Positions 27,301 to 36,432 of a stretch of DNA of 64,000 bases are shown one piece after another. The notes under the pieces were generated by a model. That model saw nothing but the letters and a program-made list of their open reading frames with translations, made no database searches and was not told where the DNA came from. Source of the stretch: Mariniflexile maritimum (GTDB taxonomy: Bacteria > Bacteroidota > Bacteroidia > Flavobacteriales > Flavobacteriaceae); the NCBI RefSeq assembly GCF_009746565.1, contig NZ_WRPN01000002.1, forward strand, positions 248,001-312,000, in the 5' to 3' direction. Position 1 is the stretch's first letter, and each line of letters starts with the position of its first letter. The position numbers and the translations under genes are program-made.

Positions 27301-29932
27301 AGGTTTGGTTTTCATCGGTAAAAAATGAGCCGTACTCATTGCCCTTGGGGGCACGCAACCCAACAAACGATTCGTAGGGCGCATATGGTTTGGTAAAGGC
27401 ATCCATGGAGAAATCGCCGCCATTTTCAAAGGCGCGGACCAAAAACTGTACGTTCAGCATGCCCGGGGCATTTTTGCCAATTTCCAGTTTGTTGGTAATG
27501 CTTGCCTTACCATCCCCATCAACGGTACCTTCAAATACATTGATTTCTTCGGTATCGAATTGCTTGGTAGGATCGTCAAAAACATAGCCTTTAAAATTCT
27601 TAAAAGCGGTTGATGCACTACTGAATTTCGCCTTCACTTCCGCTTTTAGGTTTTTTCCGGGGGCACCATGTAGCCATTTCACCTCTAAGTTGCCTTTTAA
27701 CGGCACTTTGCTGGTAAGTATTTCATTTTCAAAATCTACTTTTATTTTTAAACGATTGGGTTTTACGGTTTCAATTTTTAAATCTTTGTAAAAGGAAGCC
27801 CCACCAAGCGATACCTTGGCAACATAATTTCCTGTTTTGTCTTCGGCGGCCGTTGGCACCGTAAATTTGTAGAAGTTGTTTAAATGCTCGTTGGTTACGT
27901 TTTTATAGACCAATTTTCCGTTAGGGTCCTTTATTTCCATTTTTACCGGATGCCCTTTGGGTAACGGATTTGCAAAGTCGTTCAGCATGAAAGTAAGGTG
28001 CAAGGTATCACCTGGTCGCCATACCCCACGTTCACCATAAATGTAACCTTTGAGACCACGCTCCAACTTGTTTCCGGACACATCGAATTTACTTAACGAT
28101 AAGGAGTTGCCGTCGCCAAATTTTATGTAGGTGCTATTTTTTCCTTTGGAAACAATGGCAAAAGCGGCGTTTTTGTTTAAATCCACCAGTACCAACCCTT
28201 CGTTATCGGTTACGGCACTTGCCAATTCCTGTTGCTGGAAATTGTAAAGCTTTACCGTAGCGCCCGCCTCCGGATTGGTGGTCAAGATATTGGTAACCGC
28301 AAAATAATAGGTGTTGTTGGCGCCCTGTTTGGCAATAACGCCCAAGTTGGATGCCAATAAATTTTGGCTCACTATTTTAGACTCGTTGTAATAGGCCTCG
28401 TGGCAAGGGTTGTTTTCCTCGCGCCAGTTGTAGCGGTAATTTTTGTAGCGATAGGTTAGGTTGTCCCAATAGGCTTCTTCGCGCAGTTCCTCATCTTCGG
28501 GGGTTGTGCTTTCGTTAAAATCGTCTTCATAATAGTCTTCATCATAATAGTCTTCTTCGTCATTTTCTGGGTTTGAAAGCACTGCGTTGTCATCACAGTT
28601 ATATAAGGAATGGCTTTTATCAAAACTTACTTCCACACGGTAAATAGCACCGGCATCGGCCTTGAAAAATTTAGAAAGATCGATGCTGTACGCTTTCCAT
28701 TTGCCGGTATTTTCTGCGGCCGACTGTAATGGGATGGTCTGTTTGGCAATGCGGCGGCCTACTTGCCGGATATTGTATGAATTGGTAGTGTTCAAATCGT
28801 TGTCCTGCAAAAATTGCAAGACGTTATTTTGGAAGATCTTGATGATGCGCACCTCAACAGCGCTCAAGTTCACCGCTTCAAAATTGAACTTGAGTTCCTG
28901 CGAATTGGGCAAAATGGTGCCGTTGGTAAGCAAGCGCACTTCGGGCTTTAAATCCTCAAACGCAATAAGTTCTGAAAACGGTTTTTTAAGTTTGATGCCA
29001 TCGGTAGTGGTAATGCCCTGGAACACATCTACCTGAATGTTGCCCACCAATTTGGTATCGGGATATACTTTTAAAACATTGCCATCAACCACATATTTCG
29101 GGTTTTTCACACCTTGAAGCGTTACCAAGCCATCAAAATTTTGTTGCTTTTTTAGCGGGTCGGAAAAGTTAATCGACAAACATTGTTCTGGCGATTGGAT
29201 GACTGTAACCTTCACGATGCTAAAGTTGTTAACCCCCGGAATCTTCACCTTATTTTCACCTTTGTTATCGGCCTTTATCGCATCGCCCTGCCATTTTACC
29301 AGCACTTCGCTATCTTCCATTTTACGCTGGATGCTATCAATTTTAAACTCGAAAACGCGGGCATGTGCACTCGCTTCATTAAATACAACAGAAAGTTTTT
29401 TGTTTGATTGGTAGGCTTCCACCAACTTTTTAGCGTCTGTAAGCGAAATCACATCTGCCGAACGCATCACCGCTTCTAAATACTGCCAATTTTTGCTGTA
29501 CGATTGCAAATCGTTGGTAACGATACTGAAATTTGGCGTAATGGTTTTAAATTGAAACGTGTAAGTTTTAAAGGATTTTGGTACGTTTTTGTAAAGGTCG
29601 TTTAGTTTTACGCTTACCGTATATTCCGTAGAAGGTTCCAAGTGTTCGTCGGGCGTAAAAAGCAGCGCATGGCTGTTGGCAACAGTTAATTTTCCTTGCA
29701 CATGCGGCGTGATGGTTAGAAGGTTTTCGGTAAGTTCCTTGCCCATTTCCCAACCGGCGACTTCTTTAGCTAAGCTAATTTCAATCGGGTCTGCAACCGA
29801 AACCAACCCACTCGTGGTATAGCTTATGTAGTCGCGAAACTTGAACAGATTATCGGTTTCAACTGCTTTCTTTTTACAGGAAACTACTAAAATAATGATG
29901 GTTAAAACCGTGAAAATTTTTTTGAACAGCAT
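24368..29932 (-). CDS. Bacterial alpha-2-macroglobulin family lipoprotein (YfhM-like)
   Basis: A 1,854-residue envelope protein believed to trap attacking proteases, working beside PBP1C. The start at 29932 gives a lipoprotein signal MLFKKIFTVLTIIILVVSC with Cys19 as lipid attachment site; a longer frame adds 24 residues that spoil it. Macroglobulin-like domains include GERGVWRPGDTLHLTFMLND (MG2-like). The thioester site is CAEQ at Cys1408 in YPHGCAEQTT, a variant of the classic CGEQ and of CLEQ in E. coli. An acidic D/E/Y-rich insert lies near residue 460-480. Confidence 0.93.
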   Translation of the reverse strand: MLFKKIFTVLTIIILVVSCKKKAVETDNLFKFRDYISYTTSGLVSVADPIEISLAKEVAGWEMGKELTENLLTITPHVQGKLTVANSHALLFTPDEHLEPSTEYTVSVKLNDLYKNVPKSFKTYTFQFKTITPNFSIVTNDLQSYSKNWQYLEAVMRSADVISLTDAKKLVEAYQSNKKLSVVFNEASAHARVFEFKIDSIQRKMEDSEVLVKWQGDAIKADNKGENKVKIPGVNNFSIVKVTVIQSPEQCLSINFSDPLKKQQNFDGLVTLQGVKNPKYVVDGNVLKVYPDTKLVGNIQVDVFQGITTTDGIKLKKPFSELIAFEDLKPEVRLLTNGTILPNSQELKFNFEAVNLSAVEVRIIKIFQNNVLQFLQDNDLNTTNSYNIRQVGRRIAKQTIPLQSAAENTGKWKAYSIDLSKFFKADAGAIYRVEVSFDKSHSLYNCDDNAVLSNPENDEEDYYDEDYYEDDFNESTTPEDEELREEAYWDNLTYRYKNYRYNWREENNPCHEAYYNESKIVSQNLLASNLGVIAKQGANNTYYFAVTNILTTNPEAGATVKLYNFQQQELASAVTDNEGLVLVDLNKNAAFAIVSKGKNSTYIKFGDGNSLSLSKFDVSGNKLERGLKGYIYGERGVWRPGDTLHLTFMLNDFANPLPKGHPVKMEIKDPNGKLVYKNVTNEHLNNFYKFTVPTAAEDKTGNYVAKVSLGGASFYKDLKIETVKPNRLKIKVDFENEILTSKVPLKGNLEVKWLHGAPGKNLKAEVKAKFSSASTAFKNFKGYVFDDPTKQFDTEEINVFEGTVDGDGKASITNKLEIGKNAPGMLNVQFLVRAFENGGDFSMDAFTKPYAPYESFVGLRAPKGNEYGSFFTDENQTFDVAVVDANGNPIKRNNLEVKVYKIEWRWWWNASYDNLSSYVSSSYHKPFYDTKINTDANGKASFKLNIPDNERGRYLIRVSDAVSGHATGQTAYFYKNWFAPAGDKEAAKMLVFSADKDNYNVGETAKIKFKSGSEGRALVSVENGTEVLSYKWVKTKQGETTVEIPITSEMAPNVFINISLLQPHAITANDLPIRLYGVIPLMVKDPSTILQPQLKMPNVLRPEQAFEVYVSEKNKKAMTYTIAVVEEGLLDLTRFKTPNAWDAFYAREALGVKTWDVFDDVIGAYSGSIDQVFAIGGDGNAAAGKNKKANRFKPVVTFLGPFYLKAGETKKHNIKLPNYIGAVRTMVVAGNHTTKAYGSTDKSVEVKKPLMVLASLPRKLSPGEKVTLPVTVFAMENKVKNVNISLKLSKGISVVREQTKNLSFARPDEQMTYFELDVSKAKGIGTVEVVATGNGERSTYKVALDVMNPNPISSRSLDKTLPANANETLNFSTFGETGTNAATLEFSTLPPMDFSRRLQYLIQYPHGCAEQTTSAVFPQLYLNDIFDLTYDKKQDITSNIKNGISRLGHFQQPNGGMSYWMGETTADDWSTSYIGHFMLEAEKKGFVLPLTFKTNWLRYQKQAARDWQPSYRSYNSDLAQAYRLYTLALAENADLAAMNRLREFTELSNEAKWRLAAAYALAGQKEASNQISRTANINFQPLKYNYYTYGSVDRNRAMALETMVLTKNPKMRELAETIAKDLSGNNWMSTQTTAYSLLAMAKMVKANGGKALNVSYTLNGKTETIATKSAIAQRHLKILEGNNTLSFTNNKDNLVYVRVLNSGKLPLGQELAEQRGLSVSVVYKDLKGNKIDVSKLQQGQDFVASVSVSNLKNAYIQNLALTEVFPSGWEIVNTRFTDFGDSVISQARYTDIRDDRVNFYFDLAEKGNRSTKTFNVMLNASYLGTYYLPGIQAEAMYDNDFLVRTKGQWVTVER

Positions 29933-30080
29933 AGGCTTGAAGGTATAAGAAGGATGAATTAAAATAAAAGAAGCGTATGCTTTGTTCTTGTTAATAAAGT
30001 ACATCCCTGTTTTTGGTTTTATGTGCTCATTTTCATAAAACTGTTATTTATGTAGCGTTTTTTGAAATGTAGCACTAAAA

Positions 30081-30088
30081 CAAATTTA
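30081..30088 (-). promoter_or_regulatory. Possible -7 box for the macroglobulin gene
   Basis: Read on the minus strand this is TAAATTTG, matching TAnnTTTG, about 150 bases upstream of the start. No clear -33 box is found at the right distance. Confidence 0.35.
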
Positions 30089-30242
30089 AACAAATATTAG
30101 TAACTTTAATCGATACTTAATGCTTGTGTTTGAAGTAATTTCACAACCGCGATGAGACCAAAAGCGTTTTAAACCTTTTTGCTAAGTTAAAGTCTAAAAG
30201 GACATGAGAGGTTAAAGAATGGAAATTTCAAAACAGTAAAAA

Positions 30243-31625
30243 ATGATGGACCGGAAACATATTCAACATTTATATTGGCGCATTGGTTTTGGCATTGCGC
30301 CATCGCCATTAGCATTGCTTGCCAAAAAGAATAAAAAGCAAGTGGTTGATGCTCTTTTTAAGGCTTCGGAAACCGTAGAACCTTTAAAAATTGATACAAC
30401 CGAATTGGAAACCCTGATGGCCGCCCCTTACGAAGATATGAAGGACAATATGAGGGATTTCCTAAAACTCAGCAAAGAAAAAACCAAAGAGCTCAATGCC
30501 GCGTGGATTGACAGGCTTGCCACCACCAACGCCCTGTTAAGGGAAAAAATGACCCTGTTTTGGGCCAACCATTTTGTTTGCGAAGACAATAATTTTATAT
30601 ACACGCAAAAATTCCATAATACCTTACGGGCGCACGCTTTGGGCAATTTTAAGGATTTTGTGATGGCCATTTCAAAAGAGGCGGCCATGACAAAATATTT
30701 GAACACCAAACAAAACAAAAAACAAAAACCCAACGAAAATTTTGCCCGCGAGCTTATGGAATTGTTCACCTTGGGCGTTGGCCATTATACTGAAACAGAC
30801 ATCAAGGAAAGTGCCCGAGCCTTTACCGGTTATGGCCATGATTTAAAAGGCGATTTTGTATTTAGGGAACGCCAACACGATGAAGGCAACAAGACCTTTT
30901 TTGGAAAAACAGGAAATTTTGATGGCGATGCCATTATTGGAATCATTTTGGAAAACCCACAATGTGCGCACTTTATTTGCGAAAAAATATACCGTTATTT
31001 TGTAAACGATACCCTTGATGAAGTCCGCGTAAACGAGATGGCCCAAGTGTTTTATGCCGATTATGATATCGAAAAACTGATGCGTTTTGTATTGCTTTCC
31101 GATTGGTTTTATGAGGAACAGAACCGGGGCAGCAAAATTAAGTCGCCCATAGAATTTTTGGTGGGCATAAAAACCATGGTTCCCGTTAGCTTCAACAATG
31201 CCAAACAGGAACTTTATCTCCAAAAATTATTGGGTCAAACCTTGCTCGACCCGCCAAACGTGGCCGGTTGGAAGGGTGGCAGGAGCTGGATAGATAGCAA
31301 TACCATCGTACTGCGCCTAAAATTGCCATCGTTGTTGCTCAATAAGGGTTATATTTCAAAAGTTAAACAAGGCGATATTGATGCTGTTGCCGAGGCTTCC
31401 AAGGCAATCTTTCAAAAGCAATACGGAAAAAAATTCGCTACCACAGCGCATTGGGAAACTTTTAACGAGCACTATAAAAACGTGCCCATCCAGGACCTGA
31501 AAAGTTATGTGTTGGCTTGCGATATGCACAAACCTGCTAATGCCTATTTGGATGGATTGGAAAAAACATCCAAACAAGATTATTGTATTCAACTTATGTC
31601 GTTACCCGAATATCAAATGTGTTAA
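30243..31625 (+). CDS. DUF1800 family protein
   Basis: A 460-residue protein of the DUF1800 family: HLYWRIGFGIAPSP near the start, MTLFWANHFVC, PNENFARELMELFTLGVGHYTETDIKESARAFTGY and VAGWKGGRSWID are family hallmarks. It starts with two adjacent Met codons. The biochemical function is unknown; the family almost always precedes a DUF1501 gene, as here (2 bases apart), and is abundant in Bacteroidota and Planctomycetota. Confidence 0.9.
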   Translation: MMDRKHIQHLYWRIGFGIAPSPLALLAKKNKKQVVDALFKASETVEPLKIDTTELETLMAAPYEDMKDNMRDFLKLSKEKTKELNAAWIDRLATTNALLREKMTLFWANHFVCEDNNFIYTQKFHNTLRAHALGNFKDFVMAISKEAAMTKYLNTKQNKKQKPNENFARELMELFTLGVGHYTETDIKESARAFTGYGHDLKGDFVFRERQHDEGNKTFFGKTGNFDGDAIIGIILENPQCAHFICEKIYRYFVNDTLDEVRVNEMAQVFYADYDIEKLMRFVLLSDWFYEEQNRGSKIKSPIEFLVGIKTMVPVSFNNAKQELYLQKLLGQTLLDPPNVAGWKGGRSWIDSNTIVLRLKLPSLLLNKGYISKVKQGDIDAVAEASKAIFQKQYGKKFATTAHWETFNEHYKNVPIQDLKSYVLACDMHKPANAYLDGLEKTSKQDYCIQLMSLPEYQMC

Positions 31626-31627
31626 TC

Positions 31628-32818
31628 ATGGACAGAAGAGATTTTATAAAACATTCAGCCTTGGCGAGCAGCCTGTTTTTTGTTCCCAGTTTTGTAAAGG
31701 CGTTTGAACAGGTGGCCAGCGGTACTTTAGGGTACAAGCGTTTGGTAATCATACAGCTTTCCGGCGGCAACGATGGCCTTAACACCGTTATTCCTTTTCA
31801 GAACGATTTATACTACAAAGCACGCCCCGTTTTAGGAATCCAGAAAAACGAAAGCATTCCCCTAAACAACGAGGTAGGTTTGCACCCAAGTTTAGCGCCC
31901 TTAAAGCGCCTGTACGATGCGGGCCATTTGGCCATCATAAACAACGTGGGCTATCCAAACCCCAACAGGTCGCATTTTAGGTCGATGGATATTTGGCAAA
32001 CGGCCACCGACGCCAATACCTATTCCCAAACCGGCTGGATTGGCAGGTATTTGGACCACTTTGGCAAACAGCCCTACAACGCTATTGAGATTGACGATAG
32101 TTTATCGTTGGCCATGAAAGGAGAAACCCTAAACGCCATTGCCACGCAAGATGCCAAGGCATTTTACAATTTGGCAAGAGAGCCTTTTTTTAAAAATATT
32201 ACCAATCGTATGGGCGATGCCCATTTAAGCGACCATAATTTGGGCTACCTGTACAAAACCATGATTGAGGCCCAATCTTCAGCCAAATATATTTTTGAAA
32301 CTACCAAAACCGTTTCCAGCACCAAAATCTATCCCAACGATGCATTTGCCAACCAATTAAAAACCATGGCGCAGTTTATCAATGCTGGATTGGAAACCAA
32401 GGTGTTTTATGGGTCGTTGGGCGGGTTCGATACGCACGTCAATCAGTTAGCTACTCAAAAACGTTTGTTGAAAACCTATGCCGAAGGAATTGAAGCCTTT
32501 GTTCAGGATTTGAAGGCTAACAACACGTTTAAGGATACGTTGATTTTGACTTTTTCAGAATTTGGGCGACGCGTTAACCAAAATGCCAGTATTGGTACCG
32601 ACCATGGTACGGCAAACAATGTGTTTATTATTGGCAATCAACTAAAAAAACAAGGCCTGTACAATAATTTAAGCAATTTAACCGATTTAGATGAGAGCGG
32701 TGATATAAAATTTGAAATTGATTTTAGAACCATTTACGCCACGGTTTTAAACAAATGGTTGGAGGTAAATGATGCCAAAGTACTGGACAAAACCTTTAAT
32801 CAATTGGATTTTATATAA
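31628..32818 (+). CDS. DUF1501 family protein with Tat-like signal
   Basis: A 396-residue exported protein with the alkaline-phosphatase-like/sulfatase-related DUF1501 fold: LVIIQLSGGNDGLNTVIPF, RSHFRSMDIWQTA, GGFDTHVNQ and TFSEFGRRV...GTDHGTANNVFIIG. The start at 31628 gives MDRRDFIKHSALASSLFF, a twin-arginine-type signal; upstream codons in frame overlap the DUF1800 gene. The partner is the preceding gene; the substrate is unknown. Confidence 0.92.
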   Translation: MDRRDFIKHSALASSLFFVPSFVKAFEQVASGTLGYKRLVIIQLSGGNDGLNTVIPFQNDLYYKARPVLGIQKNESIPLNNEVGLHPSLAPLKRLYDAGHLAIINNVGYPNPNRSHFRSMDIWQTATDANTYSQTGWIGRYLDHFGKQPYNAIEIDDSLSLAMKGETLNAIATQDAKAFYNLAREPFFKNITNRMGDAHLSDHNLGYLYKTMIEAQSSAKYIFETTKTVSSTKIYPNDAFANQLKTMAQFINAGLETKVFYGSLGGFDTHVNQLATQKRLLKTYAEGIEAFVQDLKANNTFKDTLILTFSEFGRRVNQNASIGTDHGTANNVFIIGNQLKKQGLYNNLSNLTDLDESGDIKFEIDFRTIYATVLNKWLEVNDAKVLDKTFNQLDFI

Positions 32819-32865
32819 AAAAAACCTTGCTCCAATGCCTAAACTATATAGGGAGAAGCAAGGTT
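32816..32865 (-). terminator. Terminator for the AlbA-domain gene
   Basis: AACCTTGCT pairs with AGCAAGGTT. Read on the minus strand the hairpin is followed by TTTTTTTT, so it ends the minus-strand gene at 32964; the plus side lacks a T run, although it may also slow plus-strand transcription after DUF1501. Confidence 0.75.
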
Positions 32866-32963
32866 GTATTAGAAAAGATTAATAGCATTGCAAATCTATG
32901 TCTTTTTTGGCACGAAATGAAGCAGTTATATTAATTTAAGATTAATTCTTTTCAACAAGGTTA

Positions 32964-34097
32964 TCAACTGTATTTAACTTTTCTTAAAATGCGCATGGCT
33001 TCCTTATAGAGACGGTACAATTCTTCATTGTATTCCCTTAAGTAAGGCTTAGCTTCTTCCAGTTTATCAATGGCCTCATGGAATAGGTTAAGGTAGCAAA
33101 TAAGGTAGGTAACCGGTAAATTTTTTAAATCCAATTCTTCGTTTTTGGTAAAAGTCTGTCCTTTTTTCAATTTTTCCAAAATGGCATTGGTGGTATTGTA
33201 AATGTGGTAAAGCGTTTTTTTGTCGAATTGTGGAGCCTCGAATAATAATTTTGTGTCGATGGAATAATTGGCATTATTTTCAAAACGAATGATGGTTTCT
33301 TCTAGTTGATAATATTTATTGGAGTTTTGGAAGCCTAAATTCACATATTCAATAATTTTAAAAGTGTCTTCATCAATAAAAATGGCAACTTCATCCAAAG
33401 CCGAAAAAAACAAACGCACCTGTTCGTTTATCAACTCAATATCGACCCGCGAATAAAAGGTTTCTTCCTTTACAACCTTTTTTTGTCCTGCCCAACACAC
33501 TACAAAATACTCTTTAAAAACCTTGTATTTGGGGTTATAGTCTTTTCGGGTTTTCATAAAATCGAAAACGCCGTTTAAGGTGTGCTCAATATTGTTTTGC
33601 GAATTGTTTTCAATGGCCTCGACTATTTTGGAGTTAATATCCTTAATTTCAATATCGAACACTTTGGGCATGCTCATGCTGCCATCCCTAAAAAACACCG
33701 AGCCGCCATAATATTTCCAAATATTTTTACGCAAGGAGGTGATTTTTCCGGTAGGCCGAATGGTTACCAGCCCCACCACTTTATGGTCGGGCAAATGCGG
33801 AAACGGTATGTTTTCGTACTGAACAATGGGCGGGTTGGTTAAATAGGCATTGATGAGGTTCTGGATTTTGCTATCATCGAAAAAATCGACGCCCACAATG
33901 GCGTTGTCCACATCTTCAACGCCAATCACGATATAAGAATTGTTTTTGGGGTTGCTGTTTGAAAGCGCGCAGATATGCTTTAAAAACTTCGCCTTGCCTT
34001 CTTTAAAGGAAATATCAATTTTACGCTTTTTATCGTAAAAGCTATTCTCATCGTTATGCGATAAGAGGTTTTTTATGAGTAGGCGTTTGTTGATCAT
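32964..34097 (-). CDS. AlbA_2 (Schlafen-type) domain protein
   Basis: A 377-residue cytoplasmic protein. The N-terminal region (about 20-130) has the AlbA_2 pattern: IDISFKEGKAKFLKHICALSN, SYIVIGVEDVDNAIVGVDFFDD and an FFRDGSMS segment. The C-terminal 200 residues are helical and unassigned. AlbA_2 proteins bind nucleic acid, and some are regulators or defence components, but here there is no defence neighbourhood and the gene is flanked by housekeeping genes. Monocistronic with its own terminator. Confidence 0.75.
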   Translation of the reverse strand: MINKRLLIKNLLSHNDENSFYDKKRKIDISFKEGKAKFLKHICALSNSNPKNNSYIVIGVEDVDNAIVGVDFFDDSKIQNLINAYLTNPPIVQYENIPFPHLPDHKVVGLVTIRPTGKITSLRKNIWKYYGGSVFFRDGSMSMPKVFDIEIKDINSKIVEAIENNSQNNIEHTLNGVFDFMKTRKDYNPKYKVFKEYFVVCWAGQKKVVKEETFYSRVDIELINEQVRLFFSALDEVAIFIDEDTFKIIEYVNLGFQNSNKYYQLEETIIRFENNANYSIDTKLLFEAPQFDKKTLYHIYNTTNAILEKLKKGQTFTKNEELDLKNLPVTYLICYLNLFHEAIDKLEEAKPYLREYNEELYRLYKEAMRILRKVKYS

Positions 34098-34104
34098 CTT
34101 TTTT

Positions 34105-34124
34105 ATTCCCGCGAAGGCGGGAAT
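34105..34124. repeat. Palindromic repeat ATTCC-type, copy 2
   Basis: ATTCCCGC, loop GAAG, GCGGGAAT: a perfect 8-base-pair hairpin just upstream of the AlbA-domain gene. It fits the pattern ATTCCC-N8-GGGAAT, the form of the neisserial dRS3 repeat. Confidence 0.7.
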
Positions 34125-34242
34125 CTCATGTTTTTAGTTTAAAATTCTATTGTGATTAAAAAATTGGTCAGATAATAAATACAGGGTTCTACTAACTAAA
34201 GCCAAAGCTTTACAGTTAGCACCCCCAATACATGGGTAATAC

Positions 34243-35001
34243 TTATGCCCATAGTTCTTTCTTAACAATCGTTGAACTGGCCTGTGCCGTGGGAAACACC
34301 AGCAAATCGGCAATGTTCACATGGCTGGGGCGTGAAACCATAAAATAGATGATTTCGGCAATATCATCCGCCTGTAATGCCTTAAAGCCCTTGTAAACCG
34401 TGTTGGCTATGGCATCGCCCTTAAAGCGCACTTTTGAAAATTCGGTTTCAACCAACCCCGGGTTTACGGCACTTACTTTTATGCCATACGGATTCAAATC
34501 CATGCGCATCCCTTCGGTAATTGCCAAAACCGCGTGTTTGCTGGCGCAATATACATTGCCTTTTGGGTACACCTCTTTTCCTGCCGACGAGCCAATATTG
34601 ATGATGTGCCCCGATTGGCGCTCGGTCATTTGTGGGATAATGGCTTTGCTTACATACAACAAGCCTTTTACATTTATATCCATCATCGCGTCCCAGTCGT
34701 CCAAACTGCCCGCGTTTATGGGGTCCAGTCCATGGGCGTTTCCGGCATTGTTAATTAAAATATCGATGGTTTTAAAGGCTTCCGGTAACGACGCAATGGC
34801 TTTAAAGGTTTCTTCTTTATCGCGCACATCAAAGTTCAGGATGTGTACATCGGTTAAATTTTCTAAAGCTTTTTGTATGGTGGTTAAACGCTCTAAACGT
34901 CTTCCACATAAAATTAAACGGATGCCGTGTTTTGCAAATTCGTAAGCTGTGGCATAGCCAATACCGCTAGTGGCACCAGTTATGAGGGCAGTTTTTGTCA
35001 T
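34243..35001 (-). CDS. Short-chain dehydrogenase/reductase (YdfG-like)
   Basis: A 252-residue NAD(P)-dependent oxidoreductase. The cofactor motif TGATSGIG (8-15), NNAG, the catalytic Ser in IGSSAG and Tyr-x-x-x-Lys in YCASK are present, and the length is normal. The closest well-known relatives act on 3-hydroxy acids such as serine or 3-hydroxypropionate; the true substrate is unknown. It stands alone, transcribed away from moxR across a 295-base gap. Confidence 0.92.
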   Translation of the reverse strand: MTKTALITGATSGIGYATAYEFAKHGIRLILCGRRLERLTTIQKALENLTDVHILNFDVRDKEETFKAIASLPEAFKTIDILINNAGNAHGLDPINAGSLDDWDAMMDINVKGLLYVSKAIIPQMTERQSGHIINIGSSAGKEVYPKGNVYCASKHAVLAITEGMRMDLNPYGIKVSAVNPGLVETEFSKVRFKGDAIANTVYKGFKALQADDIAEIIYFMVSRPSHVNIADLLVFPTAQASSTIVKKELWA

Positions 35002-35296
35002 TTTTTGTTTCGTTTTAAGGTTATTGGGTTAATGATTAATAAGTTTTGAAGGGGTTTCGGCTAAAAAACGTAAAAATCAATAACCAGCTATAAGTTACCG
35101 GTTTCAATTCAACCCTAAAAATACTCAAAACTTCGATTATTATCGAATAGCTTATGGTTTACTTACGGTTTTAACCTAACATTAACTGGAAGGCCCATTT
35201 TTTTTAACCAAACATTAACAAGGGTAAACGAAAAATTTTAACAATTTGCAGTGCTCAAATAACCTCACTATATTCGGGCTTTAAAATAAAATATTT
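35002..35296. other. Divergent intergenic region between SDR gene and moxR
   Basis: 295 bases, AT-rich, no gene. Possible -7-like boxes ACAATTTG (35241-35248) and TATATTCG (35271-35278) precede moxR, each one or two mismatches from consensus; neither is convincing. Confidence 0.35.
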
Positions 35297-36295
35297 ATGA
35301 TGGAAGATACAATTGATATTAAGACCATTAACGAGAAAATTGAAAGAGAAAGTGCTTTTGTTGATTTGCTGATGCTTGAAATGAACAAGGTCATTGTGGG
35401 TCAAAAACACATGGTTGAGCGTTTGCTTATTGGTTTGTTGGGTCAGGGGCATATTTTGCTTGAAGGGGTTCCCGGGCTCGCAAAAACATTGGCCATCAAT
35501 ACCTTGGCGCAAGCAGTTCACGGCAGTTTTAGCAGAATCCAGTTTACCCCCGATTTATTACCGGCCGATGTAACGGGTACCTTAATATATAACATGAAGG
35601 CCAACGATTTTTCCATAAAGAAAGGCCCTATTTTCGCCAATTTCGTTTTGGCCGACGAGATTAACCGAGCACCTGCAAAAGTGCAATCGGCATTACTTGA
35701 GGCGATGCAGGAAAAACAGGTAACCATAGGCGATGAAACCTTTGTTTTAGATAAGCCATTTTTGGTAATGGCCACCCAAAACCCTGTAGAGCAGGAGGGC
35801 ACTTACCCATTGCCAGAAGCCCAGGTGGATCGTTTTATGCTGAAAACCGTTATCGATTATCCAAAAATAGCCGAAGAGCAACTTATTATGCGTGCCAACA
35901 TGAAAGGTGCTTGGGATAAAGTAAACCCCGTGGTTTCGGTTGAGCAAATACTAAAAGCACAACAGGTGGTGCGCGAAGTGTATATGGACGAAAAAATTGA
36001 AAAATACATTCTCGATATTGTTTTCGCTACCCGCTACCCCGAAAAATACAAATTGGCAGATCTAAAACCTTTAATCTCTTTTGGGGCATCACCTCGTGGC
36101 AGTATCAATTTAGCTACGGCTGCCAAATGTTACGCCTTTATCAAGCGCCGTGGTTACGTGATACCGGAAGATGTACGCGCCATTGTTTACGACGTTTTAA
36201 GGCACAGAATTGGTATTACCTACGAAGCGGAAGCCGAAAATGTAACTTCAGTGGACATCATCAACAAAATCATCAATGAGATTGAAGTGCCTTAA
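35297..36295 (+). CDS. MoxR family AAA+ ATPase
   Basis: A 332-residue AAA+ chaperone-like ATPase. Walker A is GVPGLAKT, Walker B is FVLADEINRAPAKVQSALLEAMQEKQV, and sensor 1 is MATQNP. It is the first gene of a moxR-bat operon; MoxR ATPases are thought to act with VWA-domain partners in maturation of envelope or metal-protein complexes. Tandem Met at the start. Confidence 0.95.
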   Translation: MMEDTIDIKTINEKIERESAFVDLLMLEMNKVIVGQKHMVERLLIGLLGQGHILLEGVPGLAKTLAINTLAQAVHGSFSRIQFTPDLLPADVTGTLIYNMKANDFSIKKGPIFANFVLADEINRAPAKVQSALLEAMQEKQVTIGDETFVLDKPFLVMATQNPVEQEGTYPLPEAQVDRFMLKTVIDYPKIAEEQLIMRANMKGAWDKVNPVVSVEQILKAQQVVREVYMDEKIEKYILDIVFATRYPEKYKLADLKPLISFGASPRGSINLATAAKCYAFIKRRGYVIPEDVRAIVYDVLRHRIGITYEAEAENVTSVDIINKIINEIEVP

Positions 36296-36404
36296 AAAAG
36301 CCCATAACCCTGAAGAGGGAATTCGCACGCAATAAGTAGTGCCAAAAAGGGCTGAAAACAATATCATGTTTAACACTGTTTCAAATTAATATTTAACCGC
36401 AATC

Positions 36405-36430
36405 AATTCCCCCCTTTGGGGGTCAGGGGG
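36405..36430. other. C/G-tract hairpin upstream of the DUF58 gene
   Basis: CCCCCC-TTT-GGGGG followed by TCA-GGGGG ends 2 bases before the ATG at 36433. The hairpin could mask the start; such blocks also recur between flavobacterial genes. No T run, so not a standard terminator. Confidence 0.5.
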
Positions 36431-36432
36431 TT

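Noticed and set aside
29933-30004. 24-codon N-terminal extension of the macroglobulin gene
   Set aside because: It would place the lipoprotein signal internally; the ATG at 29932 gives a proper lipobox.
32964-34097. AlbA/Schlafen-domain protein as part of a defence island
   Set aside because: No restriction, nuclease, integrase or other defence genes are near; it stands alone with a terminator among housekeeping genes.
34192-34219. Hairpin CTAACT/AAAGC with GCTTT/AGTTAG after the short-chain dehydrogenase gene
   Set aside because: A good stem, but there is no T run on the minus side, so I do not call it a terminator.
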